From positions 1,426,001-1,490,000 of the forward strand of contig CANNDZ010000001.1 of the NCBI GenBank assembly GCA_947503575.1: a stretch of 64,000 bases of DNA, given 5' to 3'. Origin of the DNA: an uncultured Kordiimonas sp. Lineage in GTDB: Bacteria > Pseudomonadota > Alphaproteobacteria > Sphingomonadales > Kordiimonadaceae. Position numbers and translations under genes: made by a program. Under the pieces are notes generated by a model. It was given only the letters and a program-made list of their open reading frames with translations, was not told the origin of the DNA and did no database searches. Positions 57,692 through 64,000 of this stretch are shown here, piece by piece (the first letter of the stretch is position 1; each line of letters begins with the position of its first letter).

Positions 57692-59244
57692 GTATGAATT
57701 CACAAGGGCGCCCCACCGTGCCAGTTGCAGGCAATGACACAACTGAGATGCAGCCAGTTTTTGAGAGCTATTCTGGCCATAGGGGCCTCTTCCTTGCCGA
57801 GCCATTGATCTTTGAACTTGGCACGCAGGACACCTCGGGTGTTGATGTCGAAGATATTGAGGAATTTGAGCTGGCTATTGGAGGTTTGGAACGCGAAGGG
57901 GATATTGGATGCCCAGGTTTGTCCGAGCCCGATACAGTCCGGCATTTCACCAGGTTGTCGCGCCGCAATTATGGCATCGACATGGGTGTTTTCCCGCTCG
58001 GATCCTGCACCATGAAGCATAACCCACGGCTGAATGAAAAAATGGCGCGTCTGCCCGGGTTTGGCGACATTCATCCGCTTCAGCCAGTTTCCACGGTGCA
58101 GGGCGGATTGGAGCTTATGAATGAGCTAAGCCACTGGATTACCACGTTAACGGGTATGCCGGCGGTCGCCTTGTCACCAAAGGCCGGCGCGCACGGGGAA
58201 TTATGTGGTGTGATGGCCATTCGAGCCGCCCTTGAAGCCCGCGGCGACGCTCGTGAAGTGGTTCTGTGCCCTGAAAGCGCACACGGCACCAACCCCGCTA
58301 CTGCGGCATTTTGTGGTTACAAGGTAAAGTCCATTCCCGCCAAAGAAAACGGTCGGGTAGATGTTGATGCCTTGAAAGCAGGGTTGGACGATACTGTCGC
58401 CGCCGTCATGATAACAAACCCCAACACCTGTGGTTTGTTTGAAACGGATATCAAGGAAATCGCGGACGCTATCCACGAAGCTGGCGCCTTCTTCTATTGT
58501 GATGGTGCTAACTTCAACGCCATTATGGGCAAGGCTCGCCCTGGCGATCTTGGTGTTGATGCCATGCACCTCAATTTGCATAAGACTTTTTCGACACCGC
58601 ATGGCGGGGGCGGTCCTGGCTCCGGGCCTGTCGTTTTTTCAGATGCACTGAAAGATTTTGCACCGATGCCATACGTCGTTGACACCGGATCAGGGTATAA
58701 GATTGTTGAAGATGGTGATGCAAGTTCGCTTGGCAGATTAACTGCGTTTCATGGTCAAATGGGTATGTATGTCCGGGCCTTGAGCTATATGCTCAGTCAC
58801 GGATCGGACGGCATCCGACAGGCCGCTGAGGACGCCGTCTTAAACGCAAATTATGTTCTGGCATCCTTGTCTGACGTTATGTCGGCATCTTTTGATGGGC
58901 CGTGTATGCACGAAGCTCTGTTTGACGACCGGTTCCTGAAGGATACCGGTGTCACAACGCTTGATTTCGCCAAGGCAATGATCGACGAGGGGTATCACCC
59001 CATGACGATGTATTTCCCACTTGTTGTTCACGGTGCAATGCTGGTGGAGCCAACAGAAACAGAATCCAAATATAATATGGACCAATTTATTCGCTCCATG
59101 CGTGGGTTGGCGAAGGATGCCAAGGCAGGAGCCACTGATCGGTTCGAGGGCGCACCTTATCACGCTCCTTGGAAAAGATTGGATGAAACTCAGGCTGCTC
59201 GCCAACCGGTATTGCGGTATCGTTTGGCTCAAGCTGCGGAGTAG
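57688..59244 (+). CDS. gcvPB: Glycine dehydrogenase, subunit 2
   Basis: 518-residue PLP-binding half. The PLP lysine is in [42 protein letters not shown] and [17 protein letters not shown] are typical. Ends the gcv operon, with a strong terminator behind it. Confidence 0.97.
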   Translation: MSMNSQGRPTVPVAGNDTTEMQPVFESYSGHRGLFLAEPLIFELGTQDTSGVDVEDIEEFELAIGGLEREGDIGCPGLSEPDTVRHFTRLSRRNYGIDMGVFPLGSCTMKHNPRLNEKMARLPGFGDIHPLQPVSTVQGGLELMNELSHWITTLTGMPAVALSPKAGAHGELCGVMAIRAALEARGDAREVVLCPESAHGTNPATAAFCGYKVKSIPAKENGRVDVDALKAGLDDTVAAVMITNPNTCGLFETDIKEIADAIHEAGAFFYCDGANFNAIMGKARPGDLGVDAMHLNLHKTFSTPHGGGGPGSGPVVFSDALKDFAPMPYVVDTGSGYKIVEDGDASSLGRLTAFHGQMGMYVRALSYMLSHGSDGIRQAAEDAVLNANYVLASLSDVMSASFDGPCMHEALFDDRFLKDTGVTTLDFAKAMIDEGYHPMTMYFPLVVHGAMLVEPTETESKYNMDQFIRSMRGLAKDAKAGATDRFEGAPYHAPWKRLDETQAARQPVLRYRLAQAAE

Positions 59245-59279
59245 TCTCCTAAATTATAAATCAGATATTAACCAATATG

Positions 59280-59321
59280 AGCCTACCATTTGATCGTGTG
59301 AGACTAGATGGTAGGCTTTTT
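59280..59321 (+). terminator. Terminator of the gcv operon
   Basis: Perfect 10-bp stem AGCCTACCAT/ATGGTAGGCT, 18-base loop and a run of five T. Confidence 0.85.
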
Positions 59322-59348
59322 CAGTCTGATCGCGAGGAGTAACCCAGC

Positions 59349-60545
59349 GTGAGTAAACGCATACTGGCAGTGGACGATTCGTTACGGCTTCAGGAAACCC
59401 TGTCGACTTACCTGCCCGCCATTGATTTTTTGGTCGCTGGCGCAGCAGGGGGGCCTCAGGCACTTGATGTGCTTAAAACCGAGCGTTTCGATGTTGTTGT
59501 CGCAAACCATAATATGGCGGACTATGACGGTTTTCGCCTCATAGAGATGATCACTGATCTGGACTATTCTCCTTCGATAGTGCTGGTTTGTGATGACGAT
59601 CCGGTGGTGCGCCAGAAAATACGCGAACATGCTATGGCATACAGCATTGACCTTCTGGGTACATTATCATCGCCCGTTAGTCGTGATATGTTGGTGTCCA
59701 CTCTTGTTGATGTCGCAGACCTTGGTGGTGCTGATACTGAGGGGTCAAGATCAGGACTTGCAGAGTCCGAATTTATGCGCGGTCTGATGACGGATGGTCT
59801 TTCGCCAGTGTTTCAGCCAAAAGTAAATTTGCGTAATGGTAGAGTTGTAGGCGCGGAGGCCTTCGCACGTTGGAGTGCGCCTGGGGGCGGTCTTTTAGGG
59901 GCTGGTGCCGTAATCAAAGTTGCCCGCGAGCAGGGCCACATGGATGTTCTGACCTATCGCATGCTGGAGCTAGCTTTGCAGCAACAGGGTAAATGGCGAG
60001 GCGAAGGCAAGGATGTGCCGCTTTCCGTCAATATTTCCAGCGTAAACTTACGCAAGACGGACTTCGCTGACGTTGTGTCCGGACTTGCTGATCAGTTTGG
60101 GGTTGATCCGTCTATGGTCCGGCTTGAAATCACTGAAGCGGATTTTGATGTCGATGACCGTATACCACTTGAAAACTTGGGCAGGCTTCATGCCCGTGGT
60201 TTTGGTTTGGGACTGGATGATTTTGGTGCTGGTTTTGCTCCGTTGATGAAGCTGAAATCAATCCCATTCGATGAAATCGTGATTGATCGGTCATTCCTCG
60301 CCCGGGCAGCAGAAGACCAGACTGCCCGTATCATTTTTGAAACGGCGATTGACCTTGTAAAGCGTTTGAAACTTTCATCCACAGTCGAAGGGGTTGAAAC
60401 TGAGGAACAGCTTAAACTGGCAAAAGATGTAGGGGCGGATGTCGCCCAAGGGTATCTTATCGGTAAGCCAATGTCAGCGAATGAGTTTCTCATCTGGATT
60501 GAGGACTATGAGGATGGCGTCCTTATCATTCCTGGTTTGACTTAA
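59349..60545 (+). CDS. Degenerate REC-EAL protein
   Basis: 398 aa. REC domain at about residues 1-125, EAL domain at about residues 150-385. The phosphoacceptor aspartate is replaced by N53 (VVANHNMADYDG) and the conserved REC lysine by S108 (SSPV). In the EAL domain E170, N228, E260, D290-D291, E347 and Q367 are kept, but EAL reads EAF and the catalytic lysine of the LKID motif is V311 (FDEIVIDRSF). It may bind c-di-GMP or act as a partner instead of hydrolysing it. Confidence 0.88.
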   Translation: MSKRILAVDDSLRLQETLSTYLPAIDFLVAGAAGGPQALDVLKTERFDVVVANHNMADYDGFRLIEMITDLDYSPSIVLVCDDDPVVRQKIREHAMAYSIDLLGTLSSPVSRDMLVSTLVDVADLGGADTEGSRSGLAESEFMRGLMTDGLSPVFQPKVNLRNGRVVGAEAFARWSAPGGGLLGAGAVIKVAREQGHMDVLTYRMLELALQQQGKWRGEGKDVPLSVNISSVNLRKTDFADVVSGLADQFGVDPSMVRLEITEADFDVDDRIPLENLGRLHARGFGLGLDDFGAGFAPLMKLKSIPFDEIVIDRSFLARAAEDQTARIIFETAIDLVKRLKLSSTVEGVETEEQLKLAKDVGADVAQGYLIGKPMSANEFLIWIEDYEDGVLIIPGLT

Positions 60546-60622
60546 ACACCAGCATTTTTTCCGATATTGATGTTTTTGGTTTAATAGCGAAGCCAATGTC
60601 CGCCATTCTTGCAGATATTCAT

Positions 60623-60652
60623 AAAAAAAGAGCGCCCGTGGGAGCGCTCTTT
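60623..60652 (-). terminator. Terminator after the TonB-dependent receptor
   Basis: Perfect 9-bp stem AAAGAGCGC/GCGCTCTTT; on the minus strand a run of seven T follows. It may also stop the plus-strand REC-EAL gene. Confidence 0.85.
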
Positions 60653-60675
60653 CAACGTTTGAATTATATGACTTC

Positions 60676-62865
60676 CTAGAATGCAGCGCGGAATGCCAGA
60701 CGAATGTTCCGCCCAGGCAGAGGTGCCACATCTTTGATGAAGCTGGCGTGCTGACGCCCTGTGCTGTCCAGTAGGTTGGTTGCCCGGACGTCAAACGACA
60801 GGTTTTTGTTGTCGAAAGGACGAATGGTAAAGTAGGCGTTCCAGAAAGCGAAGCTGTCGGTCGGCAATTCTACTTGTGCCACGTCGGTTACTTCGCCGTA
60901 GTATTCTACTTCTGTCCGTATATCGAACAACTCAGACGTGGCTTCGGCGCCCAGCAGGAAGCTGGCTGGGGGCAAGCGCGGCAGCTCGTCGTTACCACCA
61001 CGGTCCAAGTCTGCTTCAATCAGGTCGAATTGACCGTCAAAATGAACATCTACTTCACCCACGCCGTCCCAGTTAAAAGTACCGGCATGATACTCAGCTT
61101 GGGCTTCAAAGCCATATATCTGAGCGTCGTTCGCTCTGAACTCAAATACTGGCAGGTCGTCTTCCTCTGCTCCGGTAGCCACTTCGTAAATGAAGTCGTC
61201 ATAACTTGTATAATAGGCATTAGCGACGAAGCTGAACGGACCACTAGCATATGTAAAAGTAGCTTCAATGCCGGTTGCAGTTTCAAGGCCCAGGTCGGGG
61301 TTTCCGATCTCAAAAGCGTTGGTCGCCAGGTGCGGGCCATTTGCGAATAACTCTTCGGTTGCTGGTGCGCGCTCTGTGCGGAAAATAGTTGCACCTAAAA
61401 AGGCTTCTTCGCTTAGTTTGTAACCTGCACCCAAGCTACCGCTGAAGCCATCGAATGAACGCTCAATGGCAAGGCTATCAACATCGTACGTTGTATGTTC
61501 AAAGCGTCCACCAAAATCAAAACGCCAGTCGCCAGTGGTATATTCTTTGACGGTGTAGATGCCGTACTGGGCCATCTCCGAAGGCGGAACAAACGCTTCT
61601 TCGCCAATCGCGGAAAAGTCACGTGTGCGAATTTGGATGCCAGTGGAGCCTTTCCAATTATCTGACCCTTTTTCAACCAGGTCCAATCGGCCTTCCCAGC
61701 CTTCGTTTGAGAAGACTGTACCCGTCTCGTCGCCTTCAAGTTCGGTATGAGTATAGTCTGAGTAACCAAACCGGAATTTTGCTTTTGAGAACCAACCGAA
61801 GTCACCTGAAAATTCACCACTCAAGTCATAACGTGTTTGGTCTAGGTCGATTCTGACGAGTTCTTCTTCCTCGTTATGTTCGTCCTCGTCGTGCTCCTCC
61901 TCGTCATGGTCTTCGTCTTCTTCGTCACCGTGGCCATGTTCGTGACCTCCAGGTACGCCGTAAAGACTGTCCATTTGCCGAATATTGAAGCCGATGAATC
62001 CATTTTCGAATAAGAAGCTCAGGCCGCCTGAACCGCCTTTTGTTTCAACAGCGCTGTTTTCAAGTGTGCCGAATGCTTCTTCCTCGTCACCGTGTTCATC
62101 ATCGTGATCTTCATCATGATCGTCGTCGTGTTCTTCTTCCTCTTCAAGTGCCCGTTGCTGTGCACTTTCTGCAAAGCCAGGGATGTCATAGTCATCTGTA
62201 TCCCGGTAGAAAAAGTCACCATGCAAAATGATTTTGGCTGCATCGCCGTCATTAATCAGCGCGTTGAAGGCCGCAGTAGCTTCATGGCCGTTATCAACGC
62301 TTGTAAAACCGTAGCGAACGGCGCCTTCAAAGCCGTCTTCAGGCACTGTTGAAGGGATGCGGTTGTCTATAACATTCACCACACCGCCAGCGGCAGAGCT
62401 GCCATACTTCAACATTGCTGTTCCACGCAAAATTTCAATGCGTTCAGCAAGGGCAGCTTCAACAGCGACTGCATGATCGGGGCTGTTGGACGACGCATCA
62501 ATAGAGCCGATACCATTGTCGAGTACCCGAATTCTGTCACCGCTAAGGCCGCGGATGACCGGGCGGCTAGCGCCAGCCCCAAAGAATGTGGAGCTAATTC
62601 CTGGCTGGCTTCTGAGTGTTTCACCAATTGTGCCATTCAGACGGCGCAGGATTTCATCCTGAGTTAGAACTGTCGCGCCCAGAATAGTTTCACCAACTTT
62701 ACGGTCTTCAAAAGCACCAGAGACGATGATTTCTTCCAGTTGGTCCTCTAACGGTGGTGCCGCCCGCTCAGCCACTGCTGCGGGCGCTACCATTGTGATT
62801 GCTGAGGTGAAAAGAAGAGCCTGTTTCAAGTTTTTGATGCCGTTTTTCGGCAGATTTTTTGACAT
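60676..62865 (-). CDS. TonB-dependent receptor, ZnuD-like, with His/Asp/Glu-rich loops
   Basis: 729-residue outer-membrane receptor. Signal peptide (to about residue 32), TonB box-like EEIIVSG, plug domain (RPVIRGLSGDRIRVLDNGI, ERIEILRGTAMLKYGSSAAGGVVNVI) and a 22-strand barrel ending in phenylalanine. Two long acidic, histidine-rich insertions at residues 241-263 and 308-335 match those of the zinc receptor ZnuD, which bind metal ions at the cell surface. Zinc is the best guess; copper or nickel is possible. The DUF2946-like gene lies directly upstream. Confidence 0.9.
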   Translation of the reverse strand: MSKNLPKNGIKNLKQALLFTSAITMVAPAAVAERAAPPLEDQLEEIIVSGAFEDRKVGETILGATVLTQDEILRRLNGTIGETLRSQPGISSTFFGAGASRPVIRGLSGDRIRVLDNGIGSIDASSNSPDHAVAVEAALAERIEILRGTAMLKYGSSAAGGVVNVIDNRIPSTVPEDGFEGAVRYGFTSVDNGHEATAAFNALINDGDAAKIILHGDFFYRDTDDYDIPGFAESAQQRALEEEEEHDDDHDEDHDDEHGDEEEAFGTLENSAVETKGGSGGLSFLFENGFIGFNIRQMDSLYGVPGGHEHGHGDEEDEDHDEEEHDEDEHNEEEELVRIDLDQTRYDLSGEFSGDFGWFSKAKFRFGYSDYTHTELEGDETGTVFSNEGWEGRLDLVEKGSDNWKGSTGIQIRTRDFSAIGEEAFVPPSEMAQYGIYTVKEYTTGDWRFDFGGRFEHTTYDVDSLAIERSFDGFSGSLGAGYKLSEEAFLGATIFRTERAPATEELFANGPHLATNAFEIGNPDLGLETATGIEATFTYASGPFSFVANAYYTSYDDFIYEVATGAEEDDLPVFEFRANDAQIYGFEAQAEYHAGTFNWDGVGEVDVHFDGQFDLIEADLDRGGNDELPRLPPASFLLGAEATSELFDIRTEVEYYGEVTDVAQVELPTDSFAFWNAYFTIRPFDNKNLSFDVRATNLLDSTGRQHASFIKDVAPLPGRNIRLAFRAAF

Positions 62866-62971
62866 TATTTTAACCCAAATTTCGTTTGGACAGACGCGTT
62901 TCGCAAAGAAACACTCCGTATCCCATTCAAAGAGTGATTAGCGACGTCATGGTCGCCGGACGAATGTAAAT

Positions 62972-63253
62972 CTAGGTTGTTAGAGGCGGTGCCCGCGCTG
63001 GGTCTGAATGCACCAAACGCTGTTTGGCTGCTTCCAGCACGAAACCTGCGGTTTCATCGCTGGTGTAAACGACGCTTACAAGAATTAGCGGGGAAGAAAA
63101 ATCTGCAATTGGCTGATTAAGGCTTTTGCATTCCAGGCAATCAACATGCTCTGCGGTAAACGACTGGTCGACCATATGGCCTGCCTGTGTCGCTTGGACC
63201 CAGATAAAGGTGCAAAGCGCAATAAGTTTAAATGTTGCCAAAAACCGTGTCAT
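62972..63253 (-). CDS. Small exported DUF2946-like protein
   Basis: 93 aa with signal peptide (MTRFLATFKLIALCTFIWVQATQA). The mature part has HVDCLECKS, a hydrophobic middle and the ending HSDPARAPPL, which resembles DUF2946 proteins often found near metal-related TonB receptors. It lies just upstream of the ZnuD-like receptor on the same strand, so a role in metal handling is inferred. The start may be four codons earlier. Confidence 0.65.
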   Translation of the reverse strand: MTRFLATFKLIALCTFIWVQATQAGHMVDQSFTAEHVDCLECKSLNQPIADFSSPLILVSVVYTSDETAGFVLEAAKQRLVHSDPARAPPLTT

Positions 63254-63296
63254 CTCAGCTATCAAGCCAATTGTGATTAAGCTGCACGGAATGTAA

Positions 63297-63317
63297 TGAC
63301 GTAACCATTTAACGTCA
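63297..63317. promoter_or_regulatory. Short inverted repeat upstream of the metal-receptor operon
   Basis: Arms TGACGT and ACGTCA, nine bases apart, 44 bases before the small DUF2946-like gene. It is not a standard Zur box. Weak. Confidence 0.3.
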
Positions 63318-63357
63318 AGCGAACTTCAGATTAATAACTTGTTCTTGTTTTGTTCTT

Positions 63358-64000
63358 ATGGTATCCAAAGCCATGATAAAAAGTAATACAAGCTCGGAAA
63401 AACACCCTCAACCTTCGCCCTGGACCATGGATAGTAGGGCGATATACAAGGGTAGGGGCTCTGTATCCAAGCGATCAGGGCGTTATGAACTCCTGCAAAG
63501 GGCAGCATTCAGTGATGGCTGGTCCAACCAGCCTGAGCAAACTCAATTGAAAACTGAAGTTACAGACGAATTTCCCAAGTCTGTCATTGCTCGTAATAAA
63601 TCACCCGACATTCCGTTTGACCAATCAATAAATCCGTACCGGGGTTGTGAACATGGCTGCGTCTACTGCTTTGCCCGGCCCTCCCATGCATATATGGGGC
63701 TTTCACCCGGACTGGATTTTGAAAGTCAGTTGTTTGCAAAGCCCCAAGCAGCAGAGATTTTGCAATATGAACTCTCCAAAAAATCTTACAAAGTTAAGCC
63801 AATTGCTTTGGGCACCAATACAGACCCATACCAGCCGATTGAGCGGGATCGGCGTATTACCCGTCAGGTACTGAGTGTTTTGGCGGAGCATGATCACCCG
63901 GTAACAATATTAACAAAGTCCAGACTTGTCGTGCGTGACCTCGATATTATCGTGCCGATGGCGCGCAAAGGCTTGGTTAAAGTGGCTTTGTCCATGACGA
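63358..64000 (+). CDS. PA0069-family radical SAM protein, partial (right edge)
   Basis: About 214 codons are visible to the right edge. The radical SAM cluster motif is YRGCEHGCVYCFARPSHAY, and TNTDPYQPIERDRRITRQVLSVL is typical of the PA0069/spore photolyase-like group. GRGSVSKRSGRYE is a usual N-terminal element. The start is ATG 63358 or ATG 63373. Function in the cell is unknown. Confidence 0.85.
   Translation, partial: MVSKAMIKSNTSSEKHPQPSPWTMDSRAIYKGRGSVSKRSGRYELLQRAAFSDGWSNQPEQTQLKTEVTDEFPKSVIARNKSPDIPFDQSINPYRGCEHGCVYCFARPSHAYMGLSPGLDFESQLFAKPQAAEILQYELSKKSYKVKPIALGTNTDPYQPIERDRRITRQVLSVLAEHDHPVTILTKSRLVVRDLDIIVPMARKGLVKVALSMT

Overview
The window is a 64 kb piece of chromosome from an alphaproteobacterium of roughly 50% GC, probably a marine heterotroph. 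The assignment rests on gene order and protein types: tldD divergent from coxB-coxA-ctaB-(small ORF)-ctaG-coxC, then SURF1, thrC and an M16 peptidase; ispH-thrB-rnhA; a plant-type glutamate-cysteine ligase; a split glycine decarboxylase (gcvPA/gcvPB); and four stand-alone PAS_5-type proteins. Kordiimonadales or a related order is a guess from the PAS_5 abundance; genus cannot be read from the sequence. Gene density is high and almost everything is core metabolism. No prophage, insertion sequence, CRISPR array, integrase or defence island was seen.

Layout. 1-2148: ferrous iron import (feoB cut by the left edge, feoA) with a Fur-like box, and Dps. 2241-5337: SdpR/SdpI-type repressor and membrane protein with a clear palindromic operator, a DMT transporter and aspartate aminotransferase. 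5551-12741: a small unknown protein, uvrB with a glycerate kinase-like gene, a lysine-rich secreted unknown, an acetyltransferase, MAPEG, a PGPGW-type membrane protein, a PPOx flavoprotein and a DUF2007/zinc-ribbon protein. 12756-16361: an orphan [2Fe-2S] subunit, gshA, cysteine dioxygenase and rsmE. 16362-23145: an AT-rich membrane protein wedged between rsmE and ubiA, then ppa, a serine hydrolase, a VOC protein divergent from a WYL regulator, a second PGPGW-type protein and a 3-oxoacid CoA-transferase pair. 23146-30186: PAS_5 proteins, a 959-residue M16 lipoprotein peptidase, tRNA-Thr(UGU), OsmC and tldD. 30376-39331: the cytochrome c oxidase operon with assembly factors, then SURF1, thrC and an M16 peptidase. 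39440-49331: a fourth PAS_5 protein, YqgE, a DsbD-alpha-like protein, peroxiredoxin, the SPFH/NfeD pair, a double DSBA-fold protein, an M28 peptidase and a DUF4212/sodium symporter pair. 49335-54392: rnhA, thrB, ispH, a CpeT-like protein, a lipoprotein and a protein ending in a FecR-N-like domain. 54499-59321: tandem glycine riboswitch and the full glycine cleavage operon. 59349-64000: a degenerate REC-EAL protein, a His/Asp-rich TonB-dependent receptor with a DUF2946-like partner, and the start of a PA0069-type radical SAM gene.

How the genes fit together. feoAB and dps cover iron entry and storage; the gcv operon senses and oxidises glycine; thrB and thrC (in separate operons) finish threonine synthesis; gshA and cysteine dioxygenase share cysteine as substrate; the cox operon carries subunits I-III, the heme O synthase and the copper chaperone. 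The less explained material is the set of PAS_5 proteins, the FecR-N-like protein, the REC-EAL protein lacking several key residues, the two palindromic regulator operators and a few orphan domains. I found no multi-gene locus that I can defend as a wholly new system; the best leads are listed as separate findings.
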